Assembly (NCBI RefSeq): GCF_017591425.1
Contig: NW_024464918.1
Coordinates: 22,844,001 to 22,908,000, forward strand
Direction: 5' to 3'
DNA length: 64,000 nt
Source: Ochotona curzoniae
Lineage: Eukaryota; Chordata; Mammalia; Lagomorpha; Ochotonidae
Shown here: positions 1 to 9,371 of the stretch, in pieces
Layout of the letters: the number at the start of each line of letters is the position of its first letter
Numbering within the stretch: the first letter of the stretch is position 1
Notes under the pieces: generated by a model
Database searches by the model: none
What the model was told of the DNA's origin: nothing
Seen by the model: only the letters and a program-made list of their open reading frames with translations
Program-made: the position numbers and the translations under genes

Positions 1-153
1 CCTGCAAGCTCGCTGTTTGCCAGTCAGGTGCTGGTTGGCGGCTGCTTGCGCCTCACTGCAGCAGAGAGCAGCCGCAGCCTCAGCCTGGGCCACCGCCACT
101 GCTAGGGAAGAGTCCCTGGGCTGCTGACGCGGTTGGGAGGAGCCTCGCCTTTA

Positions 154-450
154 ATGCACCAGCCGCCTCCAGCCTCCTGCAGCAGCGGTGGCAGCAGCAG
201 CAGCAGCAGTAGCTGCGAGTGCGCGTGTGTGGGTGTGAGGGTGAGTGCGCTGGCCACAGCGCCCTACCCAGCTCCCTGCCGACGTCTCCAGCCCCCCGCC
301 CACTGGGGCTGCGCTCCCGTGGGACCTGCACCCTCATCCCAGCCAAGCAAGCCCGAATCCCGCCCCTGTCATCTCGCCACTGCAGCTCGAGTCCGGAAAG
401 GCACCATTTTGTCGCGGCTGCCTGTTCTCCCAAGGGGAGGAGGGATTTAA
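154..450 (+). other. Upstream ORF reading the CAG repeat as polyserine
   Basis: An ATG at 154-156 opens a 98-codon frame that ends at 450. It begins MHQPPPASCSSGG, then passes through the CAG repeat in the AGC frame, giving a serine run followed by CECACVGV. It would be translated only if transcription starts upstream of 154. The context (TTTAATGC) is a weak initiation site: it has A at -3 but C at +4. There is no sign that the product is a folded protein. It matters because repeat expansion would lengthen the serine run. Whether it is translated is unknown. Confidence 0.4.
180..212 (+). repeat. PPP2R2B: CAG trinucleotide repeat orthologous to the SCA12 locus
   Basis: The units read (CAG)2, CGG, TGG, (CAG)6, TAG; the longest pure run is six CAG at 192-209. 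The flanks (GCCTCCTG before; CTGCGAGTGCGCGTGTG after) and the position about 700 bases upstream of the PPP2R2B start match the human locus whose expansion causes spinocerebellar ataxia type 12. The allele is shorter than typical human ones and is broken by CGG-TGG, which would be expected to stabilise it. Read from the ATG at 154, the repeat is in the AGC (serine) frame. Confidence 0.9.
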
Positions 451-466
451 AAAAAAATTTTTTTTT
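449..466. repeat. A9T9 tract in the GC-rich leader
   Basis: Nine A (449-457) are followed directly by nine T (458-466). This makes a perfect 18-base palindrome of rigid A-tract DNA inside an otherwise GC-rich promoter and leader. Such tracts disfavour nucleosomes and, in RNA, can form an A-U hairpin. Any function is inference. Confidence 0.9.
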
Positions 467-732
467 CCTCTCATTTTGGAGCGGCTGCCAAGGAGGGGAA
501 CCTGTTGGGCTTCTCCCCATCCCCGCTTGTGAGCACCTTCCGGGCGGGCAGAAGGGCGAACTGACGGGACCAGACCCCCTCGGGGCCGGCACATCTTGGC
601 ACCCGGAGGCAGCAGAGGCAGGCGCAGCAGCATCCTCGCTGGGAATTGGAGCTGGAGTGAGCGCACCACGCGGGAGGAGCCGCCGCAGCCTCGGAGCACC
701 CGAGTGGAGGAGGTGACAGCTCCACTGCCGGG

Positions 733-751
733 TTTTTATTTTTTTTTTTTT
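733..751 (+). repeat. Oligo-T tract in the leader
   Basis: A run of T interrupted by a single A (T5, A, then 13 T at 739-751) precedes a CT-rich stretch (TCTCTCCGCC...) about 150 bases upstream of the main start. If transcribed it is a poly-U/pyrimidine tract in the 5'UTR. The TCCTCCTCAG that follows (about 768-778) resembles a 3' splice site. A leader intron ending near 778 is therefore possible but unproven. Confidence 0.7.
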
Positions 752-787
752 CTCTCCGCCTCTCCGTCTCCTCCTCAGGCTTGGACC

Positions 788-829
788 ATGGTGCAGTCCC
801 ACTGGCTCCCCTGCCCCCCTCTCCTGTGA
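788..829 (+). other. Short upstream ORF with strong Kozak context
   Basis: ATG at 788 in the context ACCATGG, a near-optimal initiation site, opens a 13-codon frame ([13 protein letters not shown]) that stops at 827-829, 73 bases before the main start. It is out of frame with PPP2R2B. By general knowledge of upstream ORFs it should reduce, or make conditional, initiation at 903. Translation is not shown by the sequence itself. Confidence 0.6.
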
Positions 830-850
830 GACTGGCTGCGGGGAGGGATC

Positions 851-919
851 ATGGATACTTGTCTGCCGGCTTCTGGTCCCCACGCAAGTAAGCCTGCTGT
901 CAATGGAGGAGGACATTGA
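851..919 (+). other. Upstream ORF overlapping the PPP2R2B start codon
   Basis: ATG at 851 (context ATCATGG) opens a 22-codon frame, [14 protein letters not shown]..., that terminates at TGA 917-919. This is 12 bases beyond the main ATG (903-905) and in a different frame. Ribosomes that initiate here cannot reach 903 by ordinary downstream reinitiation, so this frame should compete directly with synthesis of the phosphatase subunit. Confidence 0.6.
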
Positions 920-972
920 TACCCGCAAAATCAACAACAGTTTCCTGCGAGACCACAGCTATGCGACCGAAG
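903..972 (+). CDS. PPP2R2B: PPP2R2B first coding exon (PP2A B55-beta regulatory subunit, B-beta-1 N terminus)
   Basis: The ATG at 903 encodes [18 protein letters not shown] followed by SYATE, the N-terminal tail that I recognise for the B-beta-1 form of PPP2R2B. The paralogue PPP2R2C has a similar but distinct start, and PPP2R2A an unrelated one. The exon ends at 972 after 23 full codons plus one base (phase 1), at the donor AAG|GTAAAG. The next exon should complete an alanine codon and continue into the seven-blade WD40 propeller. B55-beta selects substrates for the PP2A core enzyme (scaffold A plus catalytic C) and is enriched in neurons. The alternative B-beta-2 form swaps this tail for a mitochondrial targeting tail. 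Only about 5 percent of the protein lies here. The SCA12-type CAG repeat upstream supports PPP2R2B over its paralogues. Without knowledge of the splice, the frame would run on into the intron to 1151. Confidence 0.95.
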
Positions 973-1749
973 GTAAAGCCAGCCCCGCCACATTCCGCCA
1001 CTGGCGCCGGGCACAAGTTGCGGGTCGCGGGATTCCACCGGCTGCTGGGCATGCAGTGGCCCGGACTGCTCCTCGCCCCGGGGCTGTGACAGGGGCTGGG
1101 CTCACAGGGGTTCCGCTGTTGGTGTGCCCAGCACCCATTCGGGCACCTTAAGGTGGGCCCAGCGTTCAGCAGCAGGTGGACCCAGCAACGCCCCCCCCCC
1201 ACGCCCCTTCCTTACCCCAGCTCAGGGAGTTAAAATGGCCTTCGGGGATCAGGCTTTTCAGGGTGGGGCTCCCTACCTAATGATGCCACTGAAGGCTGAT
1301 GGACCCTCTTCTAAGATGCTTGCCTGGGTCTTGTGGGGTGGAAAAGCAAACGGAAGGGAGGGGACCCAGAAGGGACTTTGGTGTACCCCTCCCTGAACGA
1401 AAGGATGTTGCGTCCCTTGGTGGTTTCTGGCAGGGCATGGTTTCATTTCCTGCCCATTCATCCCTCTGGCCGGCCGGGTTACCTGCTCAGACAATCAAAA
1501 CCCTCCAAAGGCCCTTTGCAAAAGGGCATGCCGCGTCTCCCCTCGAAGTGCATTCACCAGAAATCAAGGTGCCTGGGGAAAATAGTGTTCCGGCAGCGAG
1601 CGAATGAGGCTAACACGTGGGGAGAGCAGCGCGATCCGTGGGGCCTTTAAAAATCACCATTATGAATTCTGCAGCAGTAGTTTCTGCTGAATCAACAACC
1701 AGCAGAGAGCAAAAGGGTTCAGCAGGCTGAGCTTTGCCAAGAGGTGAAA
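973..1749. other. Promoter-proximal intron, GC-rich, no repeat recognised
   Basis: The stretch remains fairly GC-rich to about 1,630, with a C9-10 run near 1191-1200 and scattered CpG, then becomes AT-rich. No interspersed repeat or exon is evident. It probably extends the regulatory domain of the promoter. Short open frames here have no recognisable product. Confidence 0.5.

Positions 1750-1788
<39 letters not shown>
1750..1788. repeat. (CT)n microsatellite
   Basis: About 19 CT units with one TTT interruption run from the TCTCTCTC at 1751 to 1788 and are followed by CAG. A pyrimidine tract followed by CAG resembles a 3' splice site, but no coding frame follows. Confidence 0.9.
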
Positions 1789-3645
1789 AGCTTGTTCTGA
1801 CATCAGCCCAAGTGCTGTGCAGGCTACAAGGACAAGCCAGCAGGTGGAATCTTTCTTCCTTTTGTGTGTGAATAGAGAGTGGAGCCAGGGTTGTTTTTTC
1901 TTTCAAAGGCCTAAACTTTTGCATTTTTGCTTTCATTTTCTGCCCATGGGTTGGGTCTTCTGCTACTCATCCCAGGTATCTCCTTGTCACATTGTAACAT
2001 CCGTGTGAGATCATGTGTGTGAAAATGCTTTAGGAAAATGTTGTGGGACATGTCAAGAATATTGATATTATTTTTGGATGCTCGATTTCGTGTCATATGT
2101 AAGCACATCAAAAGACAACTGGAGAAATGTGGGAAGGAGGGAAAAGACCACATGCTCTGAAAGAACTGAAAATACACAATTTGGGCACAAATGGCATCTT
2201 CTATAAACATCCCTGGAAGTTTTCGATGAAAGAGTGCTATTGAAAATGTAGTCTGTCTCCATCGTCCTTGTTGGAGAGCATCAAGTCCCATGTATCCAAG
2301 ACATTGGGTTAAGCAGAGATGAAGGCTTGGAGAGGATTTGAAGATGTGTAACCCCACCCCACCCCAGCACCATGCTTTAACCGATTCTTATATTTGCACG
2401 ATGACAATGTGTTTGTAAATTATTCTTCCTCTGTCTTTTGTCACTGACTCACTGACTATGTAGTATGCGATGACTGTAAGTAAGAGAAGATGATCTTAGG
2501 TCTACTGGCTTTGCAAGGAGCATTTCTTTCTGTTTGTGTCCACAAAAAGAAAAAGTGGGGGAAAAAGAGGGCTCTCAGTGTTTTCTGCTTCGGTATCTTA
2601 TTGCAGGCAAAGGAAACTTACTAGCTGAGATGGCCAATTTAAGGTTAAGTGAATAGGAATATCCTTTTGTAGAATAAGAAAAGCAAGTGACAGTGACATT
2701 CCTTGCTGCATTCAGGGTCCTGGATACCACCTTTGCTCCTGTCTTTTGGCATTTTTGTAAATTTTGATTCTGGATGGAATGTCCGGCTCATCAAGTTGTT
2801 GAGGAGGAGTGAGTGTATAGCAGTGAGTTTTCTAAACGTGTGGTGTGTGAGAATCTCTTTGATCTCAGGGAAGTTATTGGAAAGAATAAAAAGAAAAGGA
2901 AAACTTCGATGAAATAAATACCAGAATTTGGGTAGGGCAAAAAGCTCCCTCCGGTCTTGATCTGGTGTTTTTAGGGAGTGTTCATGTAATCATGCTGACC
3001 AAGAGGGAAGGAGCCCCTCTTCTGATGGACGCACCTTAGGGGGTACTAGTACACCTTGGAAGAACCCCAGCTCCCAATAGTCTTTGTTACCATTCTCTTC
3101 ACAGGGGGCTTGTTCTCCAAAGTTCTCTCCCCCCTGATTGAGTTAACCCTCCTTACTGGAGAGTTAGCCTCAGTTACTTCCTGTCACAGATCCTGCTCTT
3201 TTGTCGTCTTTCATATTTCTGTATTTTCCTCCTGCGGGCTCAGACATTGCAGGATTTTTGTTTTGTTTTCATCCCAAATCTCCTCCACATTTACCTGTGA
3301 ATTTTGCTTCCCTTTGCTGAGATGCTTTCACACTGCAATAGTCTATTTAAAGCCAGAAGATTTCTGCTGTGTAGTTAGTGTGAAGGACTCTAAGCTCAAT
3401 TTGCATTGTAAGTGGTAGCTGCAGGCAAGTTCATCCAGCTAAGAGCAGTGCAGACGCTGCTAAAGGACACTTTTTACCTAAGCTTTGTGTGCAGGGGCGC
3501 TCTCTAGAAAGAACACATGATGTACACTCATTAAAGACATTTTCAGCGACTCCTTGGAAATTATGAACATTAAACCTACTGCGCTCTCTTTCCTTTTCCT
3601 GTCATGATTCCCTTTTCAAAGTTAATGTTTTGGGGTGTGTTCTCT
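1789..3645. other. Intronic stretch with nothing recognised
   Basis: Unique-looking intronic sequence with no SINE, LINE or exon that I can support. Short frames (for example 1911-2357 minus and 3056-3418 plus) lack domain-like content. Confidence 0.5.
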
Positions 3646-3647
3646 TC

Positions 3648-3750
3648 CAAGCACTGTTCTGAGCTCTTCCTGTGTAATGTTTTACTATCTTCAAATCCTG
3701 CTAAGTGGATTGCTGTCATTTTCATTTTCAAATGCACTTAAGGCTCTTGG
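3648..3750 (-). mobile_element. MIR SINE fragment
   Basis: Reads AAGCACTGTTCTGAGC, then a divergent central part (TTTTACTATCTTCAAATCCTG ... ATTGCTGTCATTTTCATTTT), matching the antisense MIR core from memory. It is old and diverged. Confidence 0.5.
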
Positions 3751-4554
3751 ATGTAACTAGTCTGGTCTTCATGTTCAAGATTCTGTCTGAAATTCCTGTT
3801 CTATCCCATTTTACCTGCTTCTCTCAGGAGAATGATCACCATGGTTTTAGCTTTGAGTTGTTTCCTGCTGTAGTAAAATTCTTTGCAGGAATAATTTTAG
3901 AGAGCATGGAGTTAAGTATGAGGAAAGGCACCGGAGGGGGTTGGATTGACTATAAAAATAAAGTCAGCACAAAAAGTTTGATTGGCATTTCCGGATATGG
4001 AATTCCAGGTTTTCTAACTCTCTCTGATCTAAATTTGGGCCTCTTCCTGTATTTTTAGGTTTCTGTTAGTGCCAACTGAAATTGTATCTCCATTACAGCA
4101 GTCTGTGAGTTTTCTAGATTAATCTTTCTTAGTTTCAAATGAGGCCACAGACAGACTGTGCAGTATGGGTAGAGTGTTAAAAAAAAAACTGCTCAGCTTC
4201 CCTAGCTGTAAAATGGGAACAGCAGTAGCACATGCGCCTTTCAGCTGGTATTATTGTTTCAGATGTGTTTTAGTGGTATGCCTCTTCTTCCTTGGATTGT
4301 GTGTTGATTTGGAGTCATCTTGAAGGGAGGGGGGGAAGGGCTGTTGAAGAGAGAGGCCATGGTCTTCTCTTGGTTTATCCACTAACAGTCAATCTTGTCA
4401 TTTAGTTATTTTCAGAATTACTGTATGGTTCTATTCTGGCAGCCAGTAAGTTCCATCTTCTCCCAGGGCTTTAGAAAATTTGTCTTCTTTGTGCTTATTA
4501 AAGGAAGAAACATTCCACTACTCTGGATAGCTCCTTTTAGCTATTGACCCAGTC

Positions 4555-4745
4555 TTTAACATACACTAGTTGACTCTTGGTGGAGGTCACACAGCACGTT
4601 CCAGTTCCGATGTGGGCTTTATCCTCATGGAGCATACAATCAAGTGGGGGAGATAGATGTGAAACAAACACTTGTGCAAATAAGTATGTAGTTACCAACT
4701 GTGATTTATAAGTGATGTTCAGAACAGACACAGATATCATGACAC
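4555..4745 (-). mobile_element. L2-type LINE fragment (diverged)
   Basis: Contains GGGCTTTATCCTCATGGAGCATACAATC followed by AGTGGGGGAGATAGATGTGAAACAAA, the usual 'catggagcttacattctagtgggggagacaga' signature of old L2 3' ends. The L2 orientation is uncertain. The interval 3751-4555 contains nothing else that I recognise. Confidence 0.5.
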
Positions 4746-5146
4746 CAGATGTCGGAAAAGTGGAGTGAATTAAAAAAAAAAAAGATCTTTCCATTTAAAA
4801 GATACAGTAATAAAGAGTGAGAGGCAAAGAGGCTTCCATCTGATGGCTCAACCTGTAATAGCCAGGTTTAAACCAAGTCAATGTCAGGAAACTGGAACTC
4901 CACATGGGTCGGTCTCCCTTGTGAGTGGCTGGGCATCAACTGTTGAAACCCTTGTCTGCTGCTTTCCAGGAAGCTGGATCAGAAGATGCACTTTGTATAA
5001 GGGATGAGAGCTTCCCAAGTGGCAGCTTTACTTACTGTGCTGTAATGCCTACCTCAGAGGATATAATTAGATTGAGGAATTAGAGGTAGCCTTTCTGAGA
5101 CCACTTAAACTGAAAGCTAAAAGATGTGTTCAGAATTAGCAAGAGG

Positions 5147-5238
5147 GGCTGATGTTGTGGAACAAAAGGTTAATCTACCGCCTGTGATGCTGGTATCCCA
5201 TATGAGAGTTTGACTGAGTCCTTAGAATGGGAAAATTT
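5147..5238 (+). mobile_element. CSINE head fragment
   Basis: GGGGCTGATGTTGTGG ... CTGCCTGTGATGCTGGTATCCCATATG-like sequence is the tRNA-related 5' part of a lagomorph C-repeat SINE. It is cut off where a second, fuller copy begins. Confidence 0.75.
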
Positions 5239-5577
5239 GTGGGGCCAGCATTGTGGCCTAGTGGGTAAAGCCAACTGCCTGTGATGACTGTGACACCACT
5301 TATGGGTATTAGTTTGAATTCTGGGTTCTCCACATCTGAACCAGCCCCCAAGTAATGAATTTGCGAGAGTAACAGAAGCTGGTCCAAGTGCTAGCCTTCT
5401 GCCATACATGTTTGAGATTGGGATGGAAGCTCAGCTTCCGACTTTGGTGTGGTCTGCTTGTTGTGACCATTTAGGGAGCAAATGATTGAGTGAAAAATCT
5501 CCCTCTCTCTGTTTGTCTCTGTATTTCTGTCTCTTTCTCCCTGTAACTTTGCATTTCAAGTAAATAAATCTTCAAAA
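5239..5577 (+). mobile_element. CSINE, near full length, diverged
   Basis: Starts GGGGCCAGCATTGTGGCCTA, contains the tRNA-like head, the GGTCCAAGTGCT middle, the ATTTAGGGAGCAAATGA segment and a CT-rich tail, and ends TTTCAAGTAAATAAATCTTC. It lies in tandem with the head fragment just upstream and probably inserted into that copy's body. Confidence 0.85.
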
Positions 5578-7380
5578 GAACAAAATCAACAAGAGCTAGA
5601 GTCATGTTAGGTAGAAGAACAATAGGTTAGGAAGTTCTGAGATATGAAATAATCTGAAAGAGTCAAGGAATGGAAAGATAATTGTAACAGTAGTATAGGG
5701 AACAAGTGAATGTGAGCATGAAATTGAAGTTCTTATTTCATTTTCAGACACACAGAAAATGAGAAATACTAATGCTAGGATATAAGGCTGGACAAATGAT
5801 ATAAATATGATAAAGCAATTGTAAAATATTAAATGCAAAATCTAGGTCATAGATCTATGGAAATTCACTGTAATTGCTTTTTTCTGTTTGAAAATTCTCA
5901 TGAAAATGCTGGGAAAAAAAAAGATTGGAGAGGAATTCAAGGAGCAGATCACATTGAACCCTGTTGTCCAAAGGAATTTGGAGCATATCCAAAGACAGAT
6001 AGAAAGCCATGAAAGGATTTTAATCAGGGGAGAAATCTGACCAAGCTTTTTTTCCCCCCTCTAAATCTCAGTCTGTCTGTTTTGTAGGGGAAGGTCAGAG
6101 GACCTTATCACTTAAGTAGAAGTGAAAGCTGGGAAATGACTAGAAGGTTCCAGTTGTACACTAAGATGGTAGAGAGATGGAGAGAAATAGATGGCTTTGA
6201 AATACATTACACGGAAAGAATGCCCTGGACTTACTTGTTCTGAGTTATTTGGTACAGATGCGAAAGGGTATCAAGGAAAATTTCCAAATGTTTAACCTGA
6301 AAATGAATGCATACTAGGGACTTGCCACAGAAATAGGAAACAGACTGCTGAAATCAAGTGGTTTGAGATGCATGTGAGACATCTAGTGTCACAGTGACAA
6401 TCTCAGGTGAGACATGGATATCTGGATCTGACACTCCAAAGAATGGCCAGGACATGGAGGAATAAATCTAGGCTAGCACCAACATAACAAAGATGTGTAA
6501 AATCATCAGAAGTGTAGTCCAGGGGCAGGATGTGACGCAGCGGACGAAAAATTACAAGCGAACGGGTGTTGGCTTAGTATAAAGAAATAACAGAAAAAAT
6601 GCCTCATAACTGGGGCTTTGGCAAGCCTCATTAACCATACGCTAACTTATATAAATACTATTATAAGCCATTTTGCAGGTGGGGATAAGATAAGAAGATT
6701 CCAGTGTCAGGTAAGTTCAGTTTAGAGAATCCCCTTACTTGAGATCTGGCTGATTTGGGAGCCAAAAGAACAAAAGTGAAGAAGTGAAGGTCCTGACCCA
6801 CTCCCCCAGTCCATATAAGTTCAAGAAAGAAGCTGTGATGACTAAAGCAGGAAAAGTACGTGAAAATGGCTTTTGATCTGCTGCAAAGGCATTAGAAAAA
6901 AATCAAAGAAAGTGGTATCATAGGATAGAGAGCTGCCTCTAGTACCTTAACTTGTTTTGGTATTTGTATGCAAATGTCAGAAATGAATGGTGTTTCCAAT
7001 GCATATGGATGAATGAGCTCTGTGCTGTTTTCAGAAAAACCTGAAATGGAAGGTGTGAGGAAGCTGCCTTCCTCTGCTGTAAATGACTTTTCTGGGGATG
7101 GGAAATGTTCTGCCGCTAAACATAATAACTGGCGTGCATTGAAAATCACTAGCAGGTATTCATTATTAGCATCCAGGTCCCTAGGGGCAATCTCAAGTGC
7201 TGGTCAGAAAGATACCGATGAACCTAGGGTGAATAATATTAGGCTGTTCCTGTCAAAATATTGGTAGGGATCCATGAAAAGTGCACAACCTTTGATTGAC
7301 AATCCTAGACTCTGGCATTTGAATTTAAGAACTAAGGGTCGCGTTTAGTCATGAAGCTGAGAAGAGAACTGAAGTATCAG
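5578..7380. other. Intronic stretch, mostly unrecognised
   Basis: AT-rich intron without clear exons. A segment near 5940-6060 (GAAAGCCATGAAAGGATTTTAATCAGGGGAG) and one near 6640-6720 (CCATTTTGCAGGTGGGGATAAGATAAG) look like remnants of old interspersed repeats (L2- or MIR-type). Both are too diverged to delimit. Confidence 0.4.
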
Positions 7381-7383
7381 GAG

Positions 7384-7525
7384 GACTGTGTGCTGGGCAT
7401 TTTCCTAGACGCTTTTTACCTGTTTACTCATTTAATCTTCAGCCACTCTGAGAAAATGGTTACATTTATCCCACATTTCAGAATAAGAAAATCTTGCATT
7501 GGGAGAACCAAATAAGTATGTGAAA
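7384..7525 (-). mobile_element. MIR SINE
   Basis: GTGTGCTGGGCATTTTCCTAGACGC ... TTTACTCATTTAATCTTCAGCC ... CCCACATTTCAGAATAAGAAA is the antisense MIR core in diverged form. Confidence 0.7.
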
Positions 7526-8592
7526 CATCACAAACAAGAATGGCTTTAGAATTAGCATAACACACTGCAGCTCCTGGCTGCCTGCACTATGTGTCAGGGC
7601 TTTTTGGAGGAGGACACAGGTGCATTTTACCTTGGATACAGCCCCCCTTGATGCCCATTCACTGTTGCTGATCCATGGGACCCACCTGTCCCCAGTGCAG
7701 CACTGCACATCTTTGGGTCTTCCCTACAATCCCACATGGAGGTAGCCTGAATTCCCAATTTCTGAACTTTTAACCAATTTACTCCTGCAGATATACTCGG
7801 CTTTATAATGCAAAAAGGAAGAAAATATTTGTGGATTTGAGCAGTGCAGATGTAGAGCTAGCTGGGTTCCATTTTTGTTTTGTTTTGCTTTGTTTTTATT
7901 TTTGTTTTCAGTCTTCTCCATGTTGTTTACTCCCAGCCCAGAGCATTTAACAATGCAGTTCCCACACTGAACTGAGATGATCCCACTGGGCCCTCTGGGT
8001 TGCCATTCTCTAGGGTATCCCTTCTGGTTGCCTGGACCACAGCAAAGAGCATGGCATATAACAGCTCTGGGATGGCTAATGTCCTTTTGCACATAAATGT
8101 GGAGCTTTATGAAGCCCTGCTCTGGTGGAGTGGCCCTTCAGCCTACACCCCCATGCACAGCTTGCAAAAATGAATTCACCTTTACCCAACTTGTCATCTT
8201 TAGTACCAAATTTCTGTCTGTTGTCTTTCAAGTAAAACTCTAGAATCAAGCTCAGCGACAGTCCTGATGTAACTATCCCACTGAAAACTCAGGTTCTTTT
8301 TATGAAGTTTCTTTTATGCAAAACTTGCATGCTTATGCTCCAGGTTTACTATGGAAAGTTAGAATTGATGACAGGATACACATTTGTGAAGTACATGGAA
8401 AATGTGTATTCATTGGTTTGGTTTCTTTGGAGGAAGTTCATTGTAGCTGATGGGAAAGGATGTGTGTTTATAGAAGTCAGTCTGAATTCAGTGCTTTAAC
8501 AGAAAACAGCTTGGGTTTGCAGCAAGTGTAAAGGGATAATAATAACAAAGGAATCCTTGTAAGTTGCAAAAGATGCATAGAGGTAAAGGTTT
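7526..8592. other. Intronic stretch with a T-rich simple repeat
   Basis: No exon or transposon recognised. At about 7873-7912 a (TTTTG)n-like simple repeat occurs (TTTTTGTTTTGTTTTGCTTTG and onward). Confidence 0.5.
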
Positions 8593-8604
8593 CCATGGAT
8601 ATAT

Positions 8605-8893
8605 ATTTTTTAAAAGATTTATTTTTATTATTTTTTTATTGGAAAGGCGGAATACAGAGAGGAGAGACAGAGAGGAAGATCTTCCGTCCGATGATTCACT
8701 CCCCAAGTGAGCCTCTTCCGGGTCTCCCACACGGGTGCAGGGTCCCAAAGCCTTGGGCCGTCCTTGACTGCTTTCCCGGGCCACAGACAGGGAGCTGGAA
8801 GGGAAGCGGGGCTGCTGGGATTAGAACCGGCACCCAAATGGGATCCCAGGCGTGCAAGGCGAGGACCTTAACCACTGCGCTACCGTGCCGGGC
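8605..8893 (-). mobile_element. Young CSINE with 12-bp target-site duplication and internal deletion
   Basis: In minus orientation it begins GGGCCCGGCACGGTAGCGCAG (complement of the right end) and closes in an A-rich tail at the left. The target site CCATGGATATAT is duplicated exactly at 8593-8604 and 8894-8905. Compared with the copy at 61477-61797, it lacks about 55 bases between CCCCAAGTGAG and CTCTTCCGGG. Low divergence indicates recent insertion. Confidence 0.92.
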
Positions 8894-8994
8894 CCATGGA
8901 TATATTTTTAATCTGAGGAAGTTGGATCAACCAGGTGAAGTGTGCCAGAGCAGATGAGAAAGGATGCTTTTCAGGTGCATTGAGCTCTATACTG

Positions 8995-9371
8995 AGTATA
9001 TTAGTCTGCTCAGGCTGTGTAACAAAATATTGTGGCTTAAACAATGCACATCTTATTTTTTCCAAGCAATGCTGGTGGCTGGAAGTCTAGATGCCAGCAG
9101 GCTTGGTTGTTGATGAGGCCTCTCTTCCTGGCTTGCAGATGACTGCTTTCTTGCTATGTGGTTATATGACATTTTTGAGCACAAGTGGAAGAAAGAGGAA
9201 GGAGCGAGGGGGAACAGAACAGATAGATCACTGACATTTGTTTTTTTTCTTTGTAAGAGTACTGGTTCTTTAATGTTCAACCCTTATGACTTCGCATATG
9301 TTTAATGACCTCCCTAAAGGCCGTATCTACAGATTTACTTCCAGGGAAATGAGAGCCTCAACATATGAATT
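8995..9371 (-). mobile_element. MLT1-like MaLR LTR remnant
   Basis: Read in reverse, the stretch has the layout of an ERVL-MaLR solo LTR. The window strand shows TTAGTCTGCTCAGGCTGTGTAACAAAAT, then GGCTGGAAGTCTAGATGCCAGCAGG, ATGACCTCCCTAAAGGCC and CAACATATGAATTTAGG, in the order known for such LTRs. It is an old, heavily diverged solo LTR with no coding region. Confidence 0.65.

Larger units (their letters stand above)
1..1110 (+). promoter_or_regulatory. PPP2R2B: CpG-island promoter and 5' leader of PPP2R2B (B-beta-1 form)
   Basis: The first 1.1 kb is GC-rich and dense in CpG, unlike the AT-rich remainder, and contains GC-box-like sites such as CGGGCGGG near 541-548. I see no convincing TATA box near a plausible start. 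It ends in the first coding segment of PPP2R2B, so it must include the promoter and 5' untranslated leader of that transcript. The transcription start cannot be fixed from sequence. In the human gene, starts are spread around the CAG repeat, so the repeat may be promoter DNA or 5'UTR depending on the start used. Two A/T homopolymer features (449-466 and 733-751) interrupt the GC-rich leader. An antisense transcript over this region is possible but not demonstrable here. Confidence 0.85.

Noticed and set aside
596..829. 77-codon plus-strand frame ending at 829
   Set aside because: Its first codon is TTG, not ATG. The only credible initiation in this frame is the ATG at 788, listed as a short upstream ORF.
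80..937. 285-codon open frame on the minus strand across the CpG island
   Set aside because: It runs antisense to the PPP2R2B leader, is low in complexity (a cysteine run from CTG, a lysine run from the oligo-A complement) and reflects stop-codon scarcity in GC-rich DNA. An antisense RNA could exist, but there is no evidence for a protein.
903..1151. Continuation of the PPP2R2B frame to 1151 as an 82-residue protein
   Set aside because: The frame passes through a canonical splice donor at 972/973, and the sequence after it has no similarity to the family. It is intron read-through.
1750..1790. Branch and acceptor site formed by the (CT)n run followed by CAG
   Set aside because: A pyrimidine microsatellite followed by CAG will always resemble an acceptor. 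No coding or conserved sequence follows.
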